Below, piece by piece: positions 30,679 through 41,513 of a stretch of DNA of 64,000 nt. Source of the DNA: Salvelinus alpinus (Eukaryota; Chordata; Actinopteri; Salmoniformes; Salmonidae); NCBI RefSeq assembly GCF_045679555.1, contig NC_092122.1:8999284-9063283 (forward strand), read 5' to 3'. Position 1 is the first letter of the stretch. The number at the start of each line of letters is the position of its first letter. The notes under the pieces were generated by a model. That model made no database searches. It had not been told where the DNA came from and saw only the letters and a program-made list of their open reading frames with translations. The translations under genes and the position numbers were made by a program.

Positions 30679-33600
30679 ATGTTTGGCTTCCACAAGCCCA
30701 AGATGTACCGGAGCATAGATGGTTGCTGTATCTGTCGGGCCAAGTCTTCCAGCTCCCGCTTCACCGACAGCAAGCGCTACGAGAGGGACTTTCACAGCTG
30801 TTTCGGGTGAGTGGACCACTCCTCTATACACTGGCTCAGACCAAGAGCTCAGACCCTGGGCAGGTCCAGCTCTCAGCTTCTCTCTGGGGGTAGAGAGGTC
30901 TGAGGCCTTAAGACTTTCTCTGTCAGATTTGGACAGTAAAGTCATCGCATTCTTTTTAGGATTTTTGTCAATGCTCATTCGAATGACTATGCGACCCCTT
31001 GTTACAGCCATGCACTCTGTAATGCAATTAGATATTCATTCCGTTTTGGAGACCGTTTTTGTTTTAACTCCCAATGCAATAACCTAAATAATTGAGTATT
31101 TTACCCATGGAGTTTATCAAACTAGGACATTTTTGTATGCAACCAGATTTTTAAAGAGTTTTACATCCTCACCTTGTCACTCTGCCTCTCCGCTATTGGC
31201 CGGGCCAGTATGCGTCAGCCCATTGCTATGGTAACCGGTGATGTGAGTCAACAGGAGAAGCGTTCTGGCAGAAAATAGCTCTGACCGACTCCCACTGACT
31301 GGAGCAGGGATAATAATAACCACACGCTGAGCTTCAAGGCTGTCATCGTTCATTCTCTCACACACCTCTCTCCATATGAAACTCATCCTCATTCTCTCCC
31401 CTATAATGTGTCTCTCCAGGCTGAGTGAGGTGCGTTTTGGGGAGATCTGTAATGCCTGTGTTCTCCTGGTGAAAAGGTGGAAGAAACTCCCAGACGGATC
31501 CATAAAGAACTGGAATCATGTAAGGCCTCAGAATCCATCCATACTCCCTGTCCTACTCCCATCCACTCTCAGTATTGCAAATAATAAGTCTTAAGACAAC
31601 ACCATTACAGGGAGTGACTGACACAACTGTAGGCGTATAATAACCACTTTTTCTTAGATGCAGTGCACCCTGTTTGTTTGGGTGTTTCCTATAGGCCATT
31701 CTATACATTCATGCAGTTACCTTGGAAACAGACATCCATCCTGCTCTGATGTCACTCAACCCTTCTCTCCTGTGTCACAGGTTGTTGATGCTAAAGGTTC
31801 AGGGTCAAGCTGGAAGACGACAGTGAGAACCAAGAAGATGAAGATGAAGAGGGGAGCCAGGCCAAGCCAGATCAGCCGAGTGCAGAAGGAGCTCAAGAGA
31901 CACAGTAAGCAGCTGATACTCTGTCTCCCGGCTACGCTGCCTTGTGAAGTGCAGACTTTGGTGTTTCAAAAGTAAATGTATCACAACTCTTCTCTCCATT
32001 ATTTATCCTTCCTAAAGGGCTGTGAAACAAGAGACCTCGATTTATATTTTTGGACTAATTCCAAAATGAATATTAGATGTATATCTGAACCATGTCTGCT
32101 ATGTTATGAATAAGTTGAGAAGAGTTTCTGATTGTGCTCTGCCTGGCCCCCACAGACTCTGACGCCCACAGCACCACCTCCAGTGCCTCCCCCGCCCATT
32201 CTCCAAGCTACAGCAACCAATCAGACGAGGGCTCGGACGTGGAACTCTCACCAGGTGCCACCCACTCGCCAGTCTTCTCTTTCCTGGACCTCACCTACTG
32301 GAAAAGGTAATGGCTGGTCTGGTGGAATCAGGGTCATATTTATCAGGCACCAAAAAGACTGAAACTAATGAGGAATTACATGAACTTGTCCAATGAGAAA
32401 CACTCGTTTTCTGTTGCAAAATGCCTTGCTACGGTCTGCCCAAATGAATACATCCCATGTTATACTCCACCAGTTTGGGTTCAGATGCTGTATTTCCTCA
32501 TAATTAATGCATCATTAAAGACAATACTGTGCAGCCGTATTCATCAACCTGGCCAAGGCTTTCGACTCTGTCAATCACCGCATTCTTATCGGCAGACTCA
32601 ACAGCCTAGGTTTCTCAAATGACTGCCTCGCCTGGTTCACCAACTACTTCTCAGACAGAGTTCAGTGTGTCAAATTGGAGGGCCTGTTGTCCGGACCTCT
32701 GGCAGTCTCTATGGGGGTGCCACAGGGTTCAATTCTCGGGCCGACTCTGTATACATCAATGATGTCGCTCTTGCTGCGGGTGAGTCTCTGATCCACCTCT
32801 ACGCAGACGACACCATTATGTATATATCTGGCCCTTCTTTGGACACTGTGTTAACTAACCTCCAGACAAGCGTCAATGCCATACAACTCTCCTTCCGTGG
32901 CCTCCAACTGCTCTTAAATGCAAGTAAAACTAAATGCATGCTCTTCAACCGATCGCTGCCCGCACCTGCCTGCCCGTCTAGCATCACTACTCTGGACGGT
33001 TCTGACTTAGAATATGTGGACAACTACAAATACTTAGGTGTCTGGTTAGACTCTAAACTCTCCTTCCAGACTCACATTAAGCATCTCCAATCCAAAATTA
33101 AATCTAGAATCGGCTTCCTATTTCGCAACAAAGCATCCTTCACTCATGCTGCCAAACATACCCTCGTAAAACTGACTATCCTACTGATCCTTGACTTCGG
33201 CGACGTCATTTACAAAATAGCCTCCAACACTATACTCAGCAAATTGGATGCAGTCTATCACAGTGCCATCCGTTTTGTCACCAAAGCCCCATATACTACC
33301 CACCACTGCGACCTGTATGCTCTCGTTGGCTGGCCCTCGCTTCATATTCGTCGCCAAACCCACTGGCTCCAGGTCATATGTAAGTCTTTGCTTGGTAAAG
33401 CCCCGCCTTATCTCAGCTCACTGGTCACCATAGCAGCACCCACCCGTAGCACGTGCTCCAGCAGGTATATTTCACCCCCAAAGCCAAATTGGCCGCCTTT
33501 CCTTCCAGTTCTCTGCTGCCAATGACTGGAACGAACTGCAAAAATTACTGAAGCTGGAGACTCATATCTCCCTCTTTAACTTTAAACATCAGCTTACAGA

Positions 33601-34296
33601 TCACTGCACCTGTGCATAGCCCATCTGTTAATAGCCCACCCAACTACCTCATCTCCATATTGTTTTTTTAGTTTTTTTCTCCTTTGCACCCCAGTATCTC
33701 TACTTGCACGTTCATCTTCTGCACATCTGTCACTCCAGTGTTTAATTGCTCAATTGTAATTATTTCGCCACTATGGCCTATTTATTGCCTTACCTCCCTA
33801 ATCTTACTACATTTGCACACACTGTATATAGATTTTTCTATTGTGTTATTGACTGTATATTTGTTTATCCCATGTAACGCTGTGTTTGTGTCGCACTTCT
33901 TTGCTTTATCTTGGCCAGGTCACAGTTGTAAATGAGAACTTGTTCTCACATGGCCTACCTGGTTAAATAAATGCAAAATAAAAATGAACTCCTTAGCCCT
34001 ATTTAATCCTCCTTCATGGTACATTTGTTTTATTTGATTCCCTCTCTCACTATAGTGCTTTGCTGTCTTGACCGTCCTCTGTGGGTTTTAGGCAGAAAGT
34101 GTGCTGTGGCATCATCTACAAGGGACGCTTCGGAGAGGTCCTCTTAGACCCCCACCTCTACAAGCCCTGCTGCCAGAAGAAACGGCAGCACCAGCCAAAA
34201 GAGGAAGGAGAGGAGGAAGCACAGGCGAGCAGAGCGAACGTGATGCGCCACGCCCCACCGAACAGCCCCCCGCCCCCCCAGGTTAAAGAAGATTAG
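30679..34296 (+). CDS. SINHCAF: SIN3-HDAC complex-associated factor (FAM60A)
   Basis: Coding exons: 30679-30806, 31420-31519, 31781-31904, 32156-32306, 34092-34296 (TAG 34294-34296). All have GT-AG ends and matching phase, giving 235 residues against about 221 in mammals. It begins MFGFHKPKMYRSIDGCCICR, with Cys pairs (CCICR, HSCFG, ICNACV, KVCCG, KPCCQ) suggesting metal binding. A basic segment TKKMKMKRGARPSQISRVQK, a Ser-rich segment and a Pro/Glu-rich tail follow. SINHCAF is a nuclear subunit of the SIN3-HDAC co-repressor and restrains growth- and TGF-beta-related genes. The start ATG is the first base triplet of its exon. A LINE occupies most of the last intron. Confidence 0.95.
32331..32458. 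mobile_element. short TIR element (MITE-like), copy 2
   Basis: GGGTCATATTTATCAGGCAC at the left and AAATGAATACATCCC at the right are the decayed inverted ends of the family seen at 18337-18480. The interior shares AACTTGTCCAATGAGAAACA and GTTGCAAAATGCCTTGCTAC with the other copies. Located 25 bp after the donor of SINHCAF coding exon 4. Confidence 0.6.
32529..33990 (+). mobile_element. 5'-truncated LINE in the last SINHCAF intron
   Basis: The + strand encodes the C-terminal half of a reverse transcriptase: FINLAKAFDSVNHRILIGRL, SMGVPQGSILGP, then ESLIHLYADDTIMY (the catalytic YADD box), NYKYLGVWLDSKLSFQTHIK and LYALVGWPSLHIRRQTHWL. One frame stays open for 286 codons (32665-33525). There is a small deletion around GP..LY and more decay at the 3' end. 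The end is ACCTGGTTAAATAAATGC, a repeated tail. A second, shorter copy of the same family is at 39207-39832. It is not part of SINHCAF and is in the same orientation as the gene. Confidence 0.88.
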
Positions 34297-37290
34297 GGGA
34301 GGGGAAGGAAGAGTGGGGATTTGATGTCATAATGTCACATGACACTCTAAAGAAGTCAGATGGATACCGTTGGGATTTTATGACGTCCTGGAGCGCTCTC
34401 AAGACAGTCTACTGGTATTGCTTTCTATTCAAGAGCAGCTGGACGACTTATCAAATGCTGTGTTCTGTACCAGGATGCAGTGAGGTTTGTTCTATTATAT
34501 CTGTTAACAAATATTGATTCTTTCTCTCTGAGTGCTATGAGATTGTGAATATTCACAATTTGTTTTCAATATGAAATGCTGGATTCACAAAAGCTGTATG
34601 AGAAATGGAGACCTCTGGAACTGTACATTTTGTAGTAGGATAGAGCCATATCCTTTAGGATAGAGCCATATCCATTAGGATAGAGAACAGCCTTCCACAC
34701 TGCCTTCTCCTGTCTTGTACCTCACACATATATGTGCGCGCAAACACACACACATCGGCCCTGGTCCCTTTCTGAAAGGATGCATTCTCTTTTTTTCTCT
34801 CTTTTCTTTCCCTTACGCCACATGGTCACTGATCGGACACCTAATATTGTTAGGGTAAAGCTGTAGAAAATGCCATGTGACAAATTATGTCAGAGGTTTG
34901 AAAAGTGGGAAGAAATGATGCAATTTTAAAGAGTTTGTCCAGAGCCTTATTCTTCTGTAAAGGGACACGTGTACACAACCAATGTCATATCCACCCTTGA
35001 TTGTGCGCCAGGTGTACTCTGTTGAGGTATTGATACTATACTCTTTCCAGTGCACGTTTAATATGTAAGGCCAGTGATCTTGTTCAGTGTCTTTGGATGT
35101 ACGTACAAAGCATATTCAAACGTTTGAGGGAGCCTGTAGTGGGCCCTCTAAGCAGTGATCCTGATGTAAGTGCTCTCGATCGCCAGTCCTCACCTGAACC
35201 AATATAAGCTAAAACCCACAAACTGACCTTGGAGCAGCACTTTTTGAGCACTTCCTATCTCAGTCTACGGACCAGTTCCATTTAGTTTCCTAGCCCCTTA
35301 GAGCATATCTGAAGGTGATGGTATAGTGGACACTTATTTATTCCTTTCAAATCTCTGAACACAAACGGGGTTCTGGGAAGTGGCTAAGATGCTGAATGGA
35401 ACTGGGCCTATGATGTCAAAAGACTAGCTGAGTGGGCCAACCAAAAAGATTCCCTGGTTTTCTCCTATTGAGAGATTTGATGCCTTGTAATTGTACTTTA
35501 GGTTTGACGCTTTCCAAGAACTGTTCAAGTCCTGCAGGACTCGGTTGTACAAATCCATCTACATCTTTAGCATGATGACCTTAGGGGTGAAATAATAACA
35601 CTATTTTTGTCTGTCACTTTGCCTCTGTTTGGCGCAAAATACTGTACAGTTCTGAATATATCTTTGAATATAAATGGACAAGACTACAACGTAGTGAATA
35701 GGCCACCAACATTTAGTTCTTAGTACATGTCCCAAAACTGTCATGGCTGGTTCTATACAATTGTCAGTACAAGGTAACTTTAATCTAAACCCCTCCCTCA
35801 TCCCTCATGTAGGCTACTTCTGTCTTCACTTTTATTTCAAGAAATGTGTTTTCTTGTTCTGTACCTCATGCATATTCACTACTGTTCATATAATTTAAAT
35901 GTTATTCAAAACACGGTAAGATTTATTTGACACTGACATTGTCTTAGAATTTTATTCTACAGTGAAATAGACTCAAGCCTGTATTTACATTGCATCCCGG
36001 TGGGGGGGTATTGCAGAGCTCTGTCAATGCATGCGTGCAGCCTAATTGTGGACATTCAGTCAATGTATTTGTTATATTTGTATCTAGATGTGCAAGCTCA
36101 CATGCCAAATGAATGCAAACTCATTATTCCATAAGCTATCATGTTCAATATACAGTATGTTATTCTCTGCTTATGGTTAATATTAGCACTGAGTGTACAA
36201 AACACTTCCTATTTCCATGACACAGACAGACCAGGTGAAAGCTATGATCCCTTATTGATGTCATCTGTTAAATCCACTTCAATCAGTGTAGATGAAGGGG
36301 AGGAGACAGGTTAAATAAGGATTTTTAAGACTAGAGACAATTGAAACATGGATTGGGTATGTGTGCCATTCAGGGAGTGAATGGGCAAGGCAAAATATTT
36401 AAGTGCCTTTGAACGGGATATGGTAGTAGGTGTGAGATGCACCGGTTTGAGTGTCAAGAACTGCAACGCTCCTGGGTTTTTCACGCTTTTTCACGCTTGA
36501 TACACCCGTTTCCCGTGTGTATCAAGAATGGTCATCCAGCCAACTTGACACAACTGTGCGAAACATTGGAGTCAACATGGGCCAGCATCCCTGTGGAACG
36601 CTTTCGACTCCTTGTAGAGTCCATGCCCTGACGAATTGAGGCTGTTCTGAGGGCAAAAGGAGCAACTCAATATTAGGAAGGCGTTCCTAATGGTTTCTAC
36701 ACTCAGTGTATGACGACAGCTATTTCAACATACAGATTGGTCACCATGGTTTGATCAAAGCTTTACTACGCAACCCTATTAGTAATGTATTCATGTATAA
36801 AGGCATCAGACATGGACTCAAGTTTGTTTAATGTTCCTTTAATCTTCAGGATTGATTGAATGTTAGGGGAAGTGGTCATTTCTCTTTGTTAATTTATTTG
36901 TATGTGTTTTATCATTCTTTTGGTTATTGTTGACTATTTTTATTACTTTCTCCTGTAACCTACCATAACCTTTGTTCTGTTAAAGTTCAGGGGGCTTGTA
37001 CTATTGAATTCACATTATGTAAATGTTGCCATATACTGTGATATGGATTGTATCAAAACTATACTATTACTCATAGCTTGGTTTATGTAAACTAACTAGG
37101 CGTAATTCTCCTGAGATCTCCTATACAGCTGTAGAATGTGCTTATTTTATGTGGTAGTGCTACTCGCATGTGGTAGATATGCACTGTTATTTATCTGTCT
37201 TGGAAAGTCCCAATTCTTTCTCAAAACTAATTTTGTATTTTTATACACCATTTAAACTTGTTCATTAAATGTAGTTTTGCTTTTGAGTAT
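34297..37290 (+). other. SINHCAF: SINHCAF 3' UTR (extent inferred)
   Basis: No coding sequence follows the stop. ATTAAA at 37264-37269, followed by a T-rich stretch with GTAGTTTTGCTTTTGAG, is a candidate poly(A) signal. The segment contains a short tandem repeat at 34637-34688 (AGGATAGAGCCATATCC two and a half times) and the TIR element 36187-36708. A shorter UTR is possible. Confidence 0.45.
36187..36708 (-). mobile_element. non-autonomous TIR element, family A copy 2 (inverted)
   Basis: Starts CACTGAGTGTACAAAACACT and ends with TTTCTACACTCAGTG followed by TA. Internal order is reversed relative to the copy at 24047-24593 (CAGGTGAAAGCTATGATCCC near the left here, near the right there). A fragment TTGAGTGTCAAGAACTGCAA shows the same internal decay. 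Confidence 0.8.
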
Positions 37291-37614
37291 CAGTCTCTCT
37301 TTTTTTCCCTCTATCTCTGGAATATGCCTAATTGTTTTGGCCAGATATGTATCTTTACACAAAAGCCATGACTCTTCTTGAAGCTTTGTCCCTTTTAATA
37401 CAAGGATACAATAGCATGGCTGAAAAGTATAACTAACTATAATGCCATTGAAAGATGACTAGTTCAATGATTGTACTTCGACTATACTGTCTGAACCAGC
37501 CATCATGAAGATGGTCTACATTAGACACAAAAGAGTACTGTCATACTGTATTATAAAGGCATGTGTGGACCTTGGTGGTGATTTGGGGAAAAGCTCGTCG
37601 GGGAAATTAAAAAC

Positions 37615-37726
37615 TCAATAACGACCACCTGGAAAGAGGCAGGGCCATTCCTAGTATAAAGGGTGCACACCTGCATTCATTAGGCATCTTCCCACCAACC
37701 AAACCAGTTCAACAGAGTCCTAAAGA
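37615..37726 (+). repeat. dispersed repeat with TATAAAGGGTGC core, copy 1
   Basis: AACGACCACCTGGAAAGAGG ... GTATAAAGGGTGCACACCTG ... CAGTTCAACAGAGTCCTAAA is closely similar to 56826-56938. The TATA-like box followed at fixed distance by ACAGAGTCCTA could be a promoter of a retroelement LTR or another mobile unit. I do not recognise the family. Confidence 0.6.
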
Positions 37727-38103
37727 TGCTTGTGTAGTAATGAGTGTCGTGTGTAGCCTAAATGTATATATTTTTTGTATTTAACTATGTTTTTATCTAA
37801 GAGTTCTAATTGGAGGTGATATTTAAAGCCTGTATCATTACTACAGCCTGAGTGATTAATACTAATTTGTTGCTAATTTTGTAGCAAGCGTGTAGAATCT
37901 TTCAGTTCAAGTATATTTCCTTTTTATTGCCCATGCGAAGATGCCCTGTTTTGACATGGTTTCTGTTTTATAGTAAAACCATCTGTCATCATCCTCAAAC
38001 AAACCATGTTTTTTCTGGTCATAACACTATTTGAATAATGATGTATTGTGTGAAATCCAGTCTTTATAAAGTAGGCTAATCTCTATAGTACACTTTAAAA
38101 TGT

Positions 38104-38735
38104 GCAGTTTTGTCACATCACAATGCCACAGATGGATCATGTTGAGGGAGTGTGCAATTGGCATGCTGTCTGCAGGAATGTCCACCAGAGCTGTTGCCAG
38201 ATAATTTAATGTTCATTTCTCTACCATAAGCTGCCTCCAACGTTGTTTTAGCGAATTTGGCAGTACTTCCAACCGGCCTCACAACTGCAGACCACATGTA
38301 ATCACGCCAGCCCAGGACCTCCACATCTGGCTTTTTCGTCTGTTGGGGTGGTGCTGAGGAATATTTTTGTCTGTAATAAAGCCCTTTTGTGGGGAAACAC
38401 TCGTTCTGATTGCCTGGGCCTGGCTCCCCAGTGGGTGGGCCTGGATGCCAAGTGGGTGTGCCTATGTCCTCCAAGGCCCAGCCATGGCTGCACCCCTGCC
38501 CAGTCATATGAAATCCATAGATTAGGCCTAATGAATTTATTTAAATTGACTGATTTCCTGATATGAACTGTAACTCAGTAAAATCTTTGAAATTGTTGGG
38601 TTTGGTAAATTTGGTAAAATTTCAAAAAATATGTGTTGGGTGACATTTTTATTTTTATGTAATCCATTTTGAATTCAGGCTGAAACGCAACAACATATGG
38701 AATAAATCAAGGGGATGAATACTGTCAGAAGGCAA
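38104..38735 (-). mobile_element. composite of Tc1-like fragments
   Basis: 38118-38507 on the minus strand and the matching + strand contain a common salmonid non-autonomous Tc1 derivative (GTGGGTGGGCCTGGATGCCA; ATGAACTGTAACTCAGTAAA). From about 38640 a different Tc1 end follows (GAATTCAGGCTGAAACGCAA...AAGGGGATGAATACTGTCAG). No intact transposase. The same transposase region (TTTGGCAGTAC.TCCAACCGG) recurs at 59990-60050. Confidence 0.65.
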
Positions 38736-39206
38736 TGCATGAACACTTCATAAGACATGAAAACAATGTTCAGAATTACAGGAAAATAGGCTTTAAAACT
38801 GATTACTTTATACTCTTCTAAACGTCGACCACAAATAATAGGACAAAACTGACTGAAGCATCCTATTAACTTTTCATAGGAATCAAAATCCTCTTGTAGC
38901 CTCACTCTAGATTAGAACTAAAGTTATTTGTTCAATTCCACCATTTCCTTGTAGTCCTTCATTTTCTTTATTACATGCACTCGTGTTATTTACACACTTA
39001 CGTTTCTTTTGTCTTTATATGCCTCTAGTCAAAAAAATCTAGTTATTTTTTTGATTTTCCTCTGTGACAATGTATTTTTTATTGATTCAATGGCAGTTCT
39101 TATTTTGAACCGATTTCTAGGCCTTTTCTGCTTCGGAAGCTGTCCCAACACTGAGTTATAGACTATAAAGTGTCTTTGGCTGTGCTAGTAAGTTCTATGT
39201 TTTCCT

Positions 39207-39832
39207 CTATAAGTCTTTGCTAGGTAAAGCCCCGTCTTATCTCAGCTCACTGGTCACCATAGCAGCACCCACCCGTAGCACGCCCTCCAGCAGGTATATT
39301 TCACTGGTCACCCCCAAAGCCAATTCCTCTTTTGGCCGCCTTTCCTTCCAGTTCTCTGCTACCAATGACTGGAACGAATTGCAAAAATCACTGAAGCTGG
39401 AGACTCATATCTCCCTCTCTAACTTTAAGCACCAGCTGTCAGAGCAGCTCACAGATCACTGCACCTGTACATAGCCCATCTGTAAATAGCCCATCCAACT
39501 ACCTTTTTTTGTTGTTGTTGCTCCTTTGCACCCTAGTATCTCTACTTGCACATTCATCTTCTGCACATCTATCACTCCAGTGTTTAATTGCTAAATTGTA
39601 ATTATTTCGCCACTATGGCCTATTTATTGCCTTATCTCCCTTATCTTACCTCATTTGCACACACTGTATATAGATTTTTCTATTGTGTTATTGACTGTAT
39701 GTTTGTTTATTCCATGTGCAACTCTGTGTTGTTGTTTGTGTCGCACTGCTTTGCTTTATCTTGGCCAGGTCGCAGTTGTAAATGAGAATTTATTCTCAAC
39801 TGGCCAACCTGGTTAAATAAAGGTCAAATAAA
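39207..39832 (+). mobile_element. LINE 3' end, severely 5'-truncated
   Basis: Same family as 32529-33990: KSLLGKAPSYLSSLVTIAAP, then SFGRLSFQFSATNDWNELQK in an 85-codon open frame, followed by the 3' UTR (CCATCTGTAAATAGCCCATC...) and the tail ACCTGGTTAAATAAAGGTCA. This copy keeps a part of the C-terminus that is deleted in the SINHCAF intron copy. It lies in the SINHCAF-CAPRIN2 interval. Confidence 0.85.
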
Positions 39833-40562
39833 AAAATATGTTATAATTGTTCTACTTTCATTACTCAATTTTGACATTTAACAAACTAAACATTAAAATT
39901 ATAAAAACCCAAACCGGTTCGTGGATGAATTACCGGTGTAGCCCACTAGGTATATAGTAAATAAAAAATATACAGTTTATACGATTTACCGCCCAACCCT
40001 AAATCAGGATTGGAGGTGGATGCGCTTGCAAAGCAGGTGCTATATGACGTCACGTCGATTTTCTGTGCCCCAGCAGTCCAAATGTGGGAATTCGATTAAT
40101 GTCCCGGAACCCCCCCGGAACCGAGTTTGTTTGTTTACGTTTTGGAACCAGTCCCAGGCATGAGCCAGGTTCCCCATTTTGGCCGACAGCGAAGTGGGCT
40201 CAAAATAAAAGTGATGTAGGTTAAGCAGATGGAGAAGGCTTAATGAGCAGGATTCTGTTTTCACATGCAAAAGTAATTTATTTTGTTGTTGTTGCATAAA
40301 CGCGTGTGATAAAAAGGCTTTATCTGCCTTTCCACATAAAACAAAATTGAAAATTCTAACATATATTTTATGGAAAATATATTTCTGTTTCTGAACTATG
40401 TATGCTGCCTTCTTGACAACAAGACCGAGCGGCACAGATTACTGATCGATTTGAGAGGTCGCTCCTCCCTCCCCGCTTTTGCCCATTTATGTCACGGGCC
40501 ATAGCCCGCTGCAATTAGGCCTAATCGAACTCCCTCAATGTTTGGGCGTAGAAAGGTAGGCC

Positions 40563-40570
40563 TATATAAA
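40563..40570 (+). promoter_or_regulatory. CAPRIN2: TATA box, probable CAPRIN2 promoter
   Basis: TATATAAA stands about 150 bp before a good donor (CGAG|gttagt at 40718/40719), which would end a short 5' UTR exon. A start site near 40590-40600 is expected from the spacing. Inference from position. Confidence 0.5.
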
Positions 40571-40591
40571 GGTATGAGTTCGCACTCGTTT

Positions 40592-40718
40592 CCCTCTGTA
40601 AAATAACATGACTGTTTGGACGGGTTAGAGAGGGCTACCAGTACTTTATTTGGCGTTTGGATAGCAAGCGTCGGGATTTGCAGCAACAGCATTTTCAACA
40701 CACACAACCAGCCACGAG
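40592..40718 (+). other. CAPRIN2: probable 5' UTR exon of CAPRIN2
   Basis: Begins about 25-30 bp after the TATA box and ends at the donor GCCACGAG|gttagt. It would be spliced to the acceptor ccccctccag at 41491-41500, 13 bases before the start codon. No ATG-led frame of note is within it. Confidence 0.45.
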
Positions 40719-41513
40719 GTTAGTCAGCTGTTTTCTTAACGTGGCACTTGTTTTTGTCAAGGATGACGACATGGGTTTTCAATTTATAATGTTTACAGAT
40801 TTTAAGAACTCCATACTAGTTGTATAATGGGTTAAGAAATGCAGTATTCGAGTTGCTGTTCATTCTTATACTTTTGGTTTGGGATGTGTTTGTGGCATCT
40901 GTACTCTGTAGAGAATAGGCTTTTGAAGAAGAGATGCGGGCACGGCGGGTCTGAAGAATGTGATACCGATTAAGATGGAAGCGTTTTATAAGATTCCATA
41001 GAATGAACATTCACGCCTGATTCCCAAACAACATTTTTTTTAAATACACAACTTTAAGCATGAGATGAATCCCGTCGGCGACACTAAATGCGCACACATT
41101 GGGTATGTGTTTGGGAATAATTTTAAATAATAACCATTGTTTAACGTTGTCGCGTGCTATGTGATGTCTATCTGCTGTTTCACGGTTCTCTAATTAATAA
41201 AATCCATCAACACCGTACGTAATTACACCGGCTGTGCAATGGCCAAAAATGCACTATCACGGGTTTGGCAATCACCCAGAGGCGGTTGAGGCTAGCGCGT
41301 TACTAGAATATTAGCACATTTATGGAAACTCATAGTGATGGGGCGGAGAGGAGACATCCTTTCTACTAGAAATTAAATTGGCCCATTAAAGCAACATCTG
41401 ACAGTGATGACGCAAGAAGATCACACATTTCATGGCTAACATTTTCATCCTATGGACACCAGTCATGACCATTACCTGTTCTGTCTTGAACCCCCTCCAG
41501 CGAAGATCTGAAC

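Noticed and set aside
32665-33525. Longest frame in the window (286 codons) as a host gene
   Set aside because: Reverse transcriptase motifs and the terminal tail identify it as a truncated LINE.
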